From: an uncultured Muribaculaceae bacterium
Lineage (GTDB): Bacteria; Bacteroidota; Bacteroidia; Bacteroidales; Muribaculaceae
DNA length: 64,000 nt
NCBI GenBank assembly: GCA_910578075.1
Contig: CAJTPK010000001.1
Coordinates: forward strand, 51,867 to 115,866
Direction: 5' to 3'
Shown here: positions 34,604-42,911 of the stretch, one piece after another
How positions within the stretch are numbered: the first letter of the stretch is position 1
Layout of the letters: each line of letters opens with the position of its first letter
The notes under the pieces: model-generated
Database searches by the model: none
The model's input: only the letters and a program-made list of their open reading frames with translations
Told to the model about the DNA's origin: nothing
Program-made: the position numbers and the translations under genes

Positions 34604-35233
34604 TCAATTAATTGCGATTACAAAGGTTTCGTCTGATTTGTCCATGTTGGATATTTCCAACTCAAACCATCCCGGCCTATCCATATCCCAGATTATCCAA
34701 GAGGAACTACCGGATGATGAATAATTGCCGATGATCTTTCCACTATTCTTATCTTTAACCTCGATTTGAGGAGCTGCATTACCACTTGATACAATCAGTA
34801 TCTCCATATGACCGTTTCCTTCTATTTCGAGGAGCATCGATTTTTCAGCTTTAATGCCATGGTGTGAAACTGATATATCAGCAGAGACAGAGTTATTTCT
34901 TAGTAAGGATGCTTCATCAAGTTGCGCCAATTCAAATTTATGAAGAATCAGTTCATCGATAAATTCAGGAATGAAAAAGAGTGTGGGGCTTAATGCATTC
35001 CTATCATCTATTGCACGGATAGAAGTTTCCGGTATTGAGACTATGTCTAATGTGTCGAATAGATCCATAGATGAATAAAGAATAATTTTATCCCGTTTCT
35101 CAATGCCTTGCTTCATAAGATTACATGCCTCAATATAATTTTGCAGCTTCTCATTCGGCAACGTTGTTGCACCGGCCGAGATTGAAAACACAATACATAT
35201 TGAGAGCAAATGGCAAAAATACTTATTGATCAT
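34604..35233 (-). CDS. Exported protein with C-terminal beta-sandwich, first gene of the CHAT cassette
   Basis: 209 residues. A signal peptide (1-21) precedes a helical part (about 25-110). The last 95 residues alternate short strands (ADISVSHHGIKA, SMLLEIEGNGHMEILIVSS, WFELEISNMD) in the manner of a pre-peptidase C-terminal (PPC)-like beta-sandwich, a weak assignment from pattern only. No catalytic motif is seen. It starts 13 bases after nspC and ends 1 base before the CHAT gene, so it is probably a binding partner or regulator of that protein. Confidence 0.7.
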   Translation of the reverse strand: MINKYFCHLLSICIVFSISAGATTLPNEKLQNYIEACNLMKQGIEKRDKIILYSSMDLFDTLDIVSIPETSIRAIDDRNALSPTLFFIPEFIDELILHKFELAQLDEASLLRNNSVSADISVSHHGIKAEKSMLLEIEGNGHMEILIVSSGNAAPQIEVKDKNSGKIIGNYSSSGSSSWIIWDMDRPGWFELEISNMDKSDETFVIAIN

Positions 35234-35246
35234 ATCAGTTTATAAA

Positions 35247-36407
35247 TCAGTCCATACGAGATTTGTAATCATCATATGTAAATTCTCTAAGTAAACTCAA
35301 ATTGCCATTTTGTGATGATAACCATATTGAAGGGTGCTGGATTCCGTTAAACATATTCGTTTTCACAGTGGTGTAGTGATTCATGTCGAGCAATGTCAAT
35401 CTTTTGCCTGGTTTAAGAGCAGTCTCGAAACACCAGTCACCTGTGAAATCACCGCTTAGACAAGAATTCCCTCCAAGACGATATTTATGTTCAGATATTG
35501 ACTCTTCCGGCATAGCTTCGAGGATATTTGGCTTATAAGGCATCTCCAGACAATCCGGCATATGACATGCGAAAGATGCATCGATGATTGCGGTTTTAAT
35601 ACCGGCATCCTCAACAATATCAAGAACTTCGGTGACAAGATCACCGGTTTGCCATGTAAATGCACTGCCGGGTTCCATTATTATCTGCAAATTCGGGTAT
35701 TCCTTATGTAAATTATTTAATAATGATATAAGATGATCCGTGTCATATCCTTTTCTTGTCATTAGATGTCCACCACCCATATTAAGCCATTTGATATGTG
35801 GAAGAAGGTGACCGTATTCCTGCTTAAACGCATGAAGAACTTTCTCAAGATCATAGCTTGTAGATTCACACAAAGCATGAAAATGTAATCCTTCAAGACC
35901 ATCCGGCAATCCGTTTGCAAGGTTTTCGGACTTTTCACCAAAGCGCGAACCGGGGACACAAGGGTTGTATATATCAGTCTCGATTACACTGCAGTGAGGA
36001 TTTACTCTTAGTCCTGCTGACACGTGCTTATCTGGATTGGCTAAATTATATTCTTTTATCTGAGGATAGAACTTATTGAATTGAGCAAGAGAATTAAATG
36101 TTATGTGTGAACTTCCTTTTAGGAATTCTGGAAATGATTTGTCGGTATATACCGGGCAATATGTATGAACTTCATTTCCAAGAAATTCAAGAGAGAGCTT
36201 CATTTCATTTAAGGAGCTTGCCGTGGAAGCTGTGAAATACTCTGCGATAATAGGAAAAGTTTTCCATAATGCATTCGCTTTGAATGCCATTATTATCTTG
36301 ACATTACCTTTCTGTTCAACATTCTTGAGGATTGACATATTTCTTCTGATTCTATCCTCATAAACGATGTAGAATGGTGTTGATATATCTTCTATTTTCA
36401 TTTTCAA
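35247..36407 (-). CDS. nspC: Carboxynorspermidine/carboxyspermidine decarboxylase
   Basis: 386 residues of the fold-type III PLP decarboxylase group. The PLP lysine lies in IMAFKANALWK, and ALCES, GGGHLMTRKGYD and GNSCLSGDF are NspC-type blocks. It removes CO2 from carboxy(nor)spermidine in the alternative polyamine route used by gut Bacteroidetes. The partner dehydrogenase is not in this window. The start overlaps the uvrD stop (ATGA); a second Met lies two codons on. Confidence 0.92.
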   Translation of the reverse strand: MKMKIEDISTPFYIVYEDRIRRNMSILKNVEQKGNVKIIMAFKANALWKTFPIIAEYFTASTASSLNEMKLSLEFLGNEVHTYCPVYTDKSFPEFLKGSSHITFNSLAQFNKFYPQIKEYNLANPDKHVSAGLRVNPHCSVIETDIYNPCVPGSRFGEKSENLANGLPDGLEGLHFHALCESTSYDLEKVLHAFKQEYGHLLPHIKWLNMGGGHLMTRKGYDTDHLISLLNNLHKEYPNLQIIMEPGSAFTWQTGDLVTEVLDIVEDAGIKTAIIDASFACHMPDCLEMPYKPNILEAMPEESISEHKYRLGGNSCLSGDFTGDWCFETALKPGKRLTLLDMNHYTTVKTNMFNGIQHPSIWLSSQNGNLSLLREFTYDDYKSRMD

Positions 36408-38782
36408 TGTGTAATAATTTCAAATTTTGCAAACTTCAAAAGCAACTTCTTGACACCGGTCACACCAAAGTCAACCGTTATACTTGGTTCTCCCTGAACA
36501 TTCCCAATGGCAGAGATTGTGCCATGTCCAAGTTTGGGATGCTCTATTTTCATACCTATTTCCAATTCATCCGGAGTATGCAGAGGCTTAATGCCTTGCG
36601 CTGTTTTGGAAGCATCAAGACGATTCATCTTGTTTACTGCGATTCTTCCATAATCCGGGCGAGAGGACGATGTTCCGAAATCAGAGAACTTCCCTGAAGA
36701 GAAAGCACGGGAAGGATTATAATCCTTTTTAAGAGAATTATAATTTGCAACAGGATTTATGAATTTATCTCCATTAGCTTCGTCAATATTGACTGATGAA
36801 ACCATTTTAAGATACCTCGGGTCTATTTCAGATATGAACCTTGATGGACGAGTGAGCACAGTCTGTCCATTTCTAAAACGGGAGCCGGCGAACAATATGA
36901 CACATGTTTCCTTAGCTCGTGTAATCGCAACATATAGTAATCTTCTTTCCTCTTCAATTTGGGCAAGAGAATCCATGCTCATGGATGACGGAAACAGATC
37001 TTCCTCTACACCGACTACATAGATATGTTTGAATTCGAGCCCTTTGGCCGCATGTGCTGTCATAAGAGTCACTCTCGGCTCTTCAGAGTCATCATTTTGA
37101 TCCTGATCTGTCGCCAACATTACTTCTGAAAGAAAAGACCTCATTGAAACATCAGCATCAGCTTCTTCCTCAAGTCTTGATTCAACGAAATCCTTCAGAC
37201 TCGAAATCAGCTCGGCAAGATTCTCTTTCTTACTGATACTTTCAGGTGTATTATCATGCGCAAGAGCTGTCAGAATGCCGGTTCTATTAAAAATAAGTTG
37301 CCCAAGCTCATATGCATTTGAACGCTCGTTGTCTGCGATAAACATCTTCATCAAGTCAGAGAAGACCGATAATTTCTTTTGAGTGCCGGCATTTATTCCG
37401 ATATCATATTTATCAGCATTCGCTATTATTGTCCACATGCTCACTGCATTCTCAGACGCGCACAACTGTATCTTTTTCATCGTCGTTTCACCAATTCCGC
37501 GGGCTGGATAATTGATAATTCGTCTTAAAGCCTCATCATCATCAGGATTGACAGTCACTCTGAAATATGCGATAACATCTTTTATTTCTTTTCTTTGATA
37601 AAACGAGAGACCTCCATAAATTCTATAACTGATATTACGTTTCCTCAAGGCTTCCTCAAGGATGCGGCTTTGTGCATTTGTTCTGTAAAGAATCGCATAG
37701 TCGTCCAATGAGTCATGGTTTACAAGCTTAGAACCTGAAATCATATTTGCAACCATATATGCTTCCTCCATATCTGAATATGTACGGATTACCTCAACGG
37801 GTGCACCAACCTCATTCTCGCTGTAAACCTCTTTCTTAAGTTGGTTTGTATTTTTAGTAATCAGACTTCCAGCCGCATTTACTATATTTTGTGTGGAACG
37901 GTAATTTCTTTCAAGTTTAAAAGTTTTCAATCCAGGGTAACGCTTCTCAAGATTGATTATATTACCGATATTCGCTCCTCGAAATGAGTAAATACTCTGG
38001 GCATCATCACCAACAACACAAAGTTTCATATCCTCGCCTGTAAGTTGAGAGACAATCAAATGCTGAGCAAAGTTTGTATCTTGATACTCGTCGACAAGAA
38101 TATATTTGAAAAATTCCTGATAGTGTCTTCTGATATCCGGATTGTCACGTAGAAGTTCATTCATGAAAAACAGGATATCATCAAAATCCATTGCGTTAGC
38201 CCTGTGACAGCGCTCTCTGTAAATTTTGTAGATCTGCCCTGTCATAGGACGTTTTGCGCGTTTGTCAGCATCATAGAATTCTTTAGTGTGAAGATACTGC
38301 TCCGGCGTGATCATGGCATTTTTTGCATTCGAGATAACAGCAGCCAATGTTGCAGGTTTGTATACTTTTTCATCAAGCAGCAACTCTTTGACAATCATTT
38401 TTAGCAGAGATCTCGAATCAGTAGTGTCATATATGGTGAACCCAGGCTTAAACCCTATCTGTTCTGCATTCCCTCTGAGTATCCTTAAGAAAATCGAATG
38501 GAATGTCCCCATCCATAGACGGGATGCGATCTTATTTCCAACGAGGGCCGAGATTCGCTCCTTCATTTCTTTGGCTGCCTTATTTGTAAAGGTAAGAGCC
38601 ATGATTCTATATGGTTCGTAACCATTATTTAAAAGATCGACAATCTTATACGTCAGAACGCGTGTTTTGCCTGATCCCGCACCTGCGATAACAAGTGAAG
38701 GACCATCTTTATAAACAACGGCAGCTCTTTGCTGTGGATTAAGGAGATCGAGATAATTATAACTTATTTCAGACAAAATCAA
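36404..38782 (-). CDS. UvrD/PcrA-type superfamily 1 DNA helicase, TTG start
   Basis: 792 residues. The Q motif (LNPQQRAAV), Walker A AGAGSGKTRVLTYKI, DEYQDTN, the YRSTQNIV and TAHAAKGLEF blocks, and the C-terminal Tudor-like end (GMKIEHPKLGHGTISAIG) match the PcrA/UvrD family, a 3'-5' helicase of repair and replication. No ATG exists before the Q motif: an in-frame TAA lies four codons before TTG at 38782, and the only other near choices are TTG at 38776 or ATT. So translation must begin with a non-ATG codon. A 12-bp hairpin sits 28 bases before this start. Next gene nspC overlaps by four bases. Confidence 0.93.
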   Translation of the reverse strand: MILSEISYNYLDLLNPQQRAAVVYKDGPSLVIAGAGSGKTRVLTYKIVDLLNNGYEPYRIMALTFTNKAAKEMKERISALVGNKIASRLWMGTFHSIFLRILRGNAEQIGFKPGFTIYDTTDSRSLLKMIVKELLLDEKVYKPATLAAVISNAKNAMITPEQYLHTKEFYDADKRAKRPMTGQIYKIYRERCHRANAMDFDDILFFMNELLRDNPDIRRHYQEFFKYILVDEYQDTNFAQHLIVSQLTGEDMKLCVVGDDAQSIYSFRGANIGNIINLEKRYPGLKTFKLERNYRSTQNIVNAAGSLITKNTNQLKKEVYSENEVGAPVEVIRTYSDMEEAYMVANMISGSKLVNHDSLDDYAILYRTNAQSRILEEALRKRNISYRIYGGLSFYQRKEIKDVIAYFRVTVNPDDDEALRRIINYPARGIGETTMKKIQLCASENAVSMWTIIANADKYDIGINAGTQKKLSVFSDLMKMFIADNERSNAYELGQLIFNRTGILTALAHDNTPESISKKENLAELISSLKDFVESRLEEEADADVSMRSFLSEVMLATDQDQNDDSEEPRVTLMTAHAAKGLEFKHIYVVGVEEDLFPSSMSMDSLAQIEEERRLLYVAITRAKETCVILFAGSRFRNGQTVLTRPSRFISEIDPRYLKMVSSVNIDEANGDKFINPVANYNSLKKDYNPSRAFSSGKFSDFGTSSSRPDYGRIAVNKMNRLDASKTAQGIKPLHTPDELEIGMKIEHPKLGHGTISAIGNVQGEPSITVDFGVTGVKKLLLKFAKFEIITH

Positions 38783-38809
38783 GACAATATTTTAGTTCAA
38801 TAACGTCAA

Positions 38810-38839
38810 AGGAACATTCAGTTTTCACTGAATGCTCCT
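38810..38839 (-). promoter_or_regulatory. Hairpin across the upstream stop codon, before the uvrD start
   Basis: On the minus strand the two 12-base arms (38839-38828 and 38821-38810) pair throughout, using one G.U, around a 6-base loop. It contains the stop codon of the HsdR_N-like gene. No T run follows. It may control how much of the operon mRNA continues into uvrD, or protect mRNA ends. Confidence 0.55.
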
Positions 38840-39297
38840 GTTATATCCAAGTAATCAGGGATTGCCGGTATGAAATGATAATTATTGTTTGTATAATCAA
38901 TAATGCAACAATAATGGTCCAATCCATTTGACACGACCAGGTATTTGGCGTGCAGAGTGAGATTGTATCTCACAATTTGGTCGAAAGTATCCTGCGTGAT
39001 CTTAACATCCGGTGCCTTATACTCAACTATGAGTAATGGTTTCCCGTCTCTGTTGAACACAACTGAATCACACCGTTTTTTCATACCGTTAACATGCAAT
39101 CCCACTTCATTAGCCATAAGCGACTTTGGATAATGGTAGGAATTCTGCAGCCAAGCGGAAAATTGTTGCCTCACAAACTCCTCCGGTGTCAACGCGACGA
39201 GTTTATCGCGTAACGGATCATACACTTTGACAATACCGTCTTCCTCTTTAACTTTAATTGGAGAGTAGGGGATATTCAGTTTTGGGAAATCCATCAT
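38818..39297 (-). CDS. Stand-alone HsdR_N-like PD-(D/E)XK domain protein
   Basis: 159 residues matching the N-terminal nuclease domain of type I restriction R subunits (HSDR_N_2 type). The PD-(D/E)XK core can be traced: Glu in NEVGLHV, Asp in CDSVVFNRDG, and the E-x-K of LLIVEYKAP. There is no helicase part and no hsdM/hsdS nearby, so it is a lone nuclease-fold protein, common in Bacteroidetes next to this helicase. Cytoplasmic, no signal peptide. Its start overlaps the stop of the nuclease gene upstream by one base (TAATG). Confidence 0.8.
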   Translation of the reverse strand: MMDFPKLNIPYSPIKVKEEDGIVKVYDPLRDKLVALTPEEFVRQQFSAWLQNSYHYPKSLMANEVGLHVNGMKKRCDSVVFNRDGKPLLIVEYKAPDVKITQDTFDQIVRYNLTLHAKYLVVSNGLDHYCCIIDYTNNNYHFIPAIPDYLDITGAFSEN

Positions 39298-40118
39298 TAT
39301 TTCTTGACAATCAAATTTGCGCCGGAATAATGTGGATCAAAAATTGAATTCAGAAGGTCGGCAAGACGAAGTCCACCTCTAAGAAACTGCTGCTCTATGA
39401 CAGGAGTCCATTTTGCTATATAATCATAACTGAGATTTGTATCCTGTGGAGTAGTATTGTATACGTCAGAAGCGATCAGATAGCATTCTTTACCCCATTT
39501 CTCAGGTGTGCCTTCAGCTATTATTTCAGCCTCCTCCTCAGGTGTGGCTCTGTCGATCTGCTGTTGCCATTCAGTATAGCTCCATTTGTGAGCAGATTCC
39601 GGAAGTTTGCTATCCCATGTGGAATGTAGATTTGTAGGAGATTTAAAATATCTTATGCTCCATCTGTTGCCACCGAGGTCACTACGATGTCCCATGTGCA
39701 TAGGCTGATGTATATCACCTACAAGGTGTATCACCATTTTCAATGCAAGAGATTTATCCTCATCAGTCGCGTTCGGATCCTGTAGTAAAGAAGCCTGTTC
39801 ATGTATGGCTCTGACAACATCACCATTTTCATGTAGCTTCGCATTCTCAAAAGTTTCGTCAGCATCAATATTTTTGTAATGCCAAGTTTTAGAATATGCG
39901 TATTCGGGTGTGTTGGAGGCATTGTCAAGCCAGTTTGCATAATACACTATAGATTTACCTCCAAGCAATTTTTCGGCGGCAGCCTTAGCTGTGGGTGTAA
40001 GGTGATTTTCAGCGATGAAGCAAACTGTGTCATGACCTTTTTGTCCCCAGGAAAAACATTGTAATGCAGTGGCTGATGCAACAGCCATACTTAATAATAT
40101 TCTTTTATTTTTCATCAT
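39297..40118 (-). CDS. Secreted S1/P1-type zinc nuclease
   Basis: 273 residues from ATG at 40118 (a second ATG follows at once); the longer frame to 40175 would put a second hydrophobic stretch ahead of a good signal peptide. After cleavage, Trp in CFSWGQKGHD would be near the mature N-terminus, as S1/P1 enzymes need Trp1 for zinc. Further Zn ligands are visible in NWLD, TWHYKN, HLVGDIHQPMH and LHSTWD. The family cuts single-stranded DNA and RNA and removes 3' phosphates; here outside the cytoplasm, perhaps for scavenging nucleotides. First gene of the long leftward operon. Confidence 0.92.
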   Translation of the reverse strand: MMKNKRILLSMAVASATALQCFSWGQKGHDTVCFIAENHLTPTAKAAAEKLLGGKSIVYYANWLDNASNTPEYAYSKTWHYKNIDADETFENAKLHENGDVVRAIHEQASLLQDPNATDEDKSLALKMVIHLVGDIHQPMHMGHRSDLGGNRWSIRYFKSPTNLHSTWDSKLPESAHKWSYTEWQQQIDRATPEEEAEIIAEGTPEKWGKECYLIASDVYNTTPQDTNLSYDYIAKWTPVIEQQFLRGGLRLADLLNSIFDPHYSGANLIVKK

Positions 40119-40133
40119 GTCTATAATTTTACA

Positions 40134-40141
40134 CAAAAATA
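40134..40141 (-). promoter_or_regulatory. Candidate -7 box for the S1/P1 nuclease operon
   Basis: The minus strand reads TATTTTTG, matching TAnnTTTG, 16 bases before the start at 40118. The -33 element is not obvious. Confidence 0.4.
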
Positions 40142-40308
40142 ATAAAAATAAAGAAAGTATGAAAATTGAACTCATTTAAACTTTTTTATCAAATGTAAAA
40201 ATGGTTTTATTAGAGTCAATTCATAAAATTTTAGCGTTAGATAACGTATTCTTAAAAATTGTCTGATAAAAAAATTCACAAATGCATCGAGCATATGAAA
40301 TATATAAT

Positions 40309-40316
40309 TAATTTTG
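40309..40316 (+). promoter_or_regulatory. Candidate -7 box for the GH84 gene
   Basis: TAATTTTG matches the consensus and lies 19 bases before the ATG at 40336. No TTTG at 19-21 bases upstream. Confidence 0.45.
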
Positions 40317-40335
40317 CGTCTTTAAACAATTACAC

Positions 40336-42135
40336 ATGAGCAAAAAATCGTTATCCGTAATACTGATGATATGCCTGTTATCCGGTGTGTCCATTAATTC
40401 ATACGGTGCAAAAAAGAAGAATATACCGGACCTCCGTCCTGTACCGGGAGTCGTTGTAAATAATAGGGAAGTGGTTATAAATCCTGTTCCTGTAAGTATA
40501 GAAAAAACTTACAACGGATATCTTAATATTTCAGCGGGAATCAACCTTGATGGTGTCCCGGATAGTTATGAAGACGATTTCAAAGGATTTAAGATAAGCA
40601 GCGATGGAATTCCGGTAAAAATCTTAAATGATAGAAATTGCAATTTAGCAGAGGATAAGCGCGGTGCATACCGGTTATCTATCGGACCGGATAAGATAAC
40701 AATATCTTCTGCAGATGAAGACGGAATATTTTATGGGATCCAGACGTTAAGACAAGTTTTTGAAAGTTCCACAAAAGCCCGGATTGATATTCCAATGATG
40801 GAAATCAATGATTATCCATCACTTAAGTATAGGGGAGTCGTTGAGGGTTTCTACGGTAGACCATGGAGCCACGAGACCAGAATGTCAATTCTTGATTTCA
40901 TGGGGCGTAACAAGATGAACAGTTATGTATATGGACCTAAGGATGACCCATATCACCGAACCCCATCGTGGAGACAACCTTACCCGGAGGGAGAGGCAGA
41001 AAAGATTCGGCAGCTCGCTGAAAGGGCTAGTAAAAATCACATCGATTTTGTATGGGCGATTCATCCGGGAGGAGATATACGCTGGAATAAGGAGGATTAT
41101 GATAGCCTTTTAAATAAGTTCTCTTCAATGTATGATCTTGGCGTTCGACAATTCGCAATATTTTTTGACGACATCAAAGGCGACGGTACTGACTCTAAAA
41201 AGCAAGCACAATTATTGAATGGGATAGTAAAAGATTTTGTAAAGAAAAAGGATGGAGTAAAGAACCTTATTGTGTGTCCTACTGATTACAACCAGGGTTG
41301 GGCAAATGCCTCAGAAGAAGGGCAACTGTCAGTTTATGGCAGAGAGCTTGATCCTGAAGTAGAGGTATTTTGGACAGGGAAAGTGGTTTGTGGAGATATC
41401 GAACGTGAATCAATGGATTTTGTTGACTCACGCATAAAACGTCCGGCTCTCGTCTGGTGGAACTTCCCTGTCAGTGATTATTGTAAACATAATCTTCTTA
41501 TGGGACCAGTATATGGACTTGACACAACTCTCGATTCCACAAATATGTCAGGGATTGAGACAAATCCAATGGAGAATGGCGAAGCATCGAAAAGTGCGAT
41601 CTATGGTGTAGCAGATTATGCCTGGAACGCAACAGCCTATAATCCGATTGACAATTGGACACGTTCTTTCTCCGAAGTTATGCCAGGAGCGCCAGATGAA
41701 TACGGGACATTTGCAATTCATTCATGCGATCCGCCTAAAAACTATCGTAGAAACGAATCATGGAATGTAGATACCTTTCACTACAACAATTATACTCAGG
41801 ACCAATTTGAGTCGCTTAAGAAAGAATTCCAGAAGATTATAGCGGTTGAAGACAAAATGGTCAATGAAGGAGGTAATGTTCCATTGATTGTTGAAATAGC
41901 ACCTTGGCTTGTCGAATTCACAAATCTTGGCGAAAGAGGGTTGATGGCACTTGATCTAATCAAGATTTACGAGTCCGGTGACAAGGAAAGGTTTAATCAG
42001 GCTTATGACAGGCTTGAAACAATAAATAACATTCAGAACCCCGGCTATATGAATTACCGTAGCGGCACATTAAAACTACAGCCATTTATCGATAATGTGC
42101 TGAATGACCTTCGACCAGCCAGAATTAAAAATTAA
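40336..42135 (+). CDS. GH84 beta-N-acetylglucosaminidase (O-GlcNAcase type)
   Basis: 599 residues with a signal peptide (1-24). An N-terminal GH20b-like alpha/beta domain (about 35-155) precedes the GH84 barrel, recognised by YRGVVEGFYGRPWSHE and YVYGPKDDPYH. The catalytic Asp278-Asp279 pair is intact in FAIFFDDIKGDG, consistent with substrate-assisted cleavage through the acetamido group. The family removes terminal GlcNAc from glycans and glycoproteins such as mucins. It ends after the helical domain, shorter than the 700-plus residues of the Bacteroides enzyme, so C-terminal accessory domains are absent. Its stop codon overlaps that of the convergent gene. Confidence 0.92.
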   Translation: MSKKSLSVILMICLLSGVSINSYGAKKKNIPDLRPVPGVVVNNREVVINPVPVSIEKTYNGYLNISAGINLDGVPDSYEDDFKGFKISSDGIPVKILNDRNCNLAEDKRGAYRLSIGPDKITISSADEDGIFYGIQTLRQVFESSTKARIDIPMMEINDYPSLKYRGVVEGFYGRPWSHETRMSILDFMGRNKMNSYVYGPKDDPYHRTPSWRQPYPEGEAEKIRQLAERASKNHIDFVWAIHPGGDIRWNKEDYDSLLNKFSSMYDLGVRQFAIFFDDIKGDGTDSKKQAQLLNGIVKDFVKKKDGVKNLIVCPTDYNQGWANASEEGQLSVYGRELDPEVEVFWTGKVVCGDIERESMDFVDSRIKRPALVWWNFPVSDYCKHNLLMGPVYGLDTTLDSTNMSGIETNPMENGEASKSAIYGVADYAWNATAYNPIDNWTRSFSEVMPGAPDEYGTFAIHSCDPPKNYRRNESWNVDTFHYNNYTQDQFESLKKEFQKIIAVEDKMVNEGGNVPLIVEIAPWLVEFTNLGERGLMALDLIKIYESGDKERFNQAYDRLETINNIQNPGYMNYRSGTLKLQPFIDNVLNDLRPARIKN

Positions 42136-42911
42136 TTATTACTATCATTGTATTCCTTTTCAAGGTAAGATTTTACCTCCCTGAATAATTTGGAAGCAAA
42201 TACGAAGTCATTAAGTGACTCGCTTTTGCTTCTAAATATATTCTTGTCATTTCCGGTCCAGTCACAATGACCTTTGTTGATGAATACAATATGCTCGCCA
42301 ATTCCAAGCACCGAGTTCATGTCATGGGTGTTGATGATTGTGGTAATACCGTATTCGTGGGTAATGTCGCTGAGCAGTTCATCTATCAATATTGAAGTTC
42401 TCGGGTCGAGACCAGAGTTTGGCTCATCACAGAACAGATATTTGGGATTTAATGCAATAGCGCGTGCAATAGCAACACGTTTCTGCATGCCTCCTGAAAT
42501 TTCTGACGGAAATTTCTCATCCGCGTTTTCAAGTCCTACTCGTTTGATGCAAAAATGAGCACGCTCAAGTTGCTCCGCTCTTGACATTGAGCTGAAAAGT
42601 TTCAATGGAAACATTACGTTTCCGAGCACTGTTTCGTTATCGAAAAGAGCAGAACCTTGAAACAGCATGCCGATTTCCGTGCGTAGTTGTCGTTTCTGCA
42701 CAGTATCAAGATCTCGGAAACGCCGTCCATCATATAAAATTTCACCCTCCTCAGGTGTGAGCAATCCAATAAGACATTTCATAAATACAGTCTTACCTGA
42801 GCCACTCTGTCCAATGATCAGATTTGTTTTACCGGTATCAAACTTCGCATTGATATCGTATAGAACCCTTTGACCATCAAACCACTTCGATATATTTTTT
42901 GCCTCAATCAT
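42132..42911 (-). CDS. MlaF-type ABC transporter ATP-binding protein
   Basis: 259 residues with Walker A GQSGSGKT near residue 33, Q-loop, signature SGGMQKRVAIARAIA and Walker B YLFCDEPNSGLDP. The similarity is to the MlaF/Ttg2A group, which drives phospholipid traffic between the membranes. The permease gene upstream overlaps by four bases. No MlaD-type MCE gene follows; the next gene is convergent. Confidence 0.9.
   Translation of the reverse strand: MIEAKNISKWFDGQRVLYDINAKFDTGKTNLIIGQSGSGKTVFMKCLIGLLTPEEGEILYDGRRFRDLDTVQKRQLRTEIGMLFQGSALFDNETVLGNVMFPLKLFSSMSRAEQLERAHFCIKRVGLENADEKFPSEISGGMQKRVAIARAIALNPKYLFCDEPNSGLDPRTSILIDELLSDITHEYGITTIINTHDMNSVLGIGEHIVFINKGHCDWTGNDKNIFRSKSESLNDFVFASKLFREVKSYLEKEYNDSNN

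Noticed and set aside
38818..39297. Restriction-modification system
   Set aside because: Only the small nuclease-like domain exists; there is no methylase, specificity subunit or translocase.
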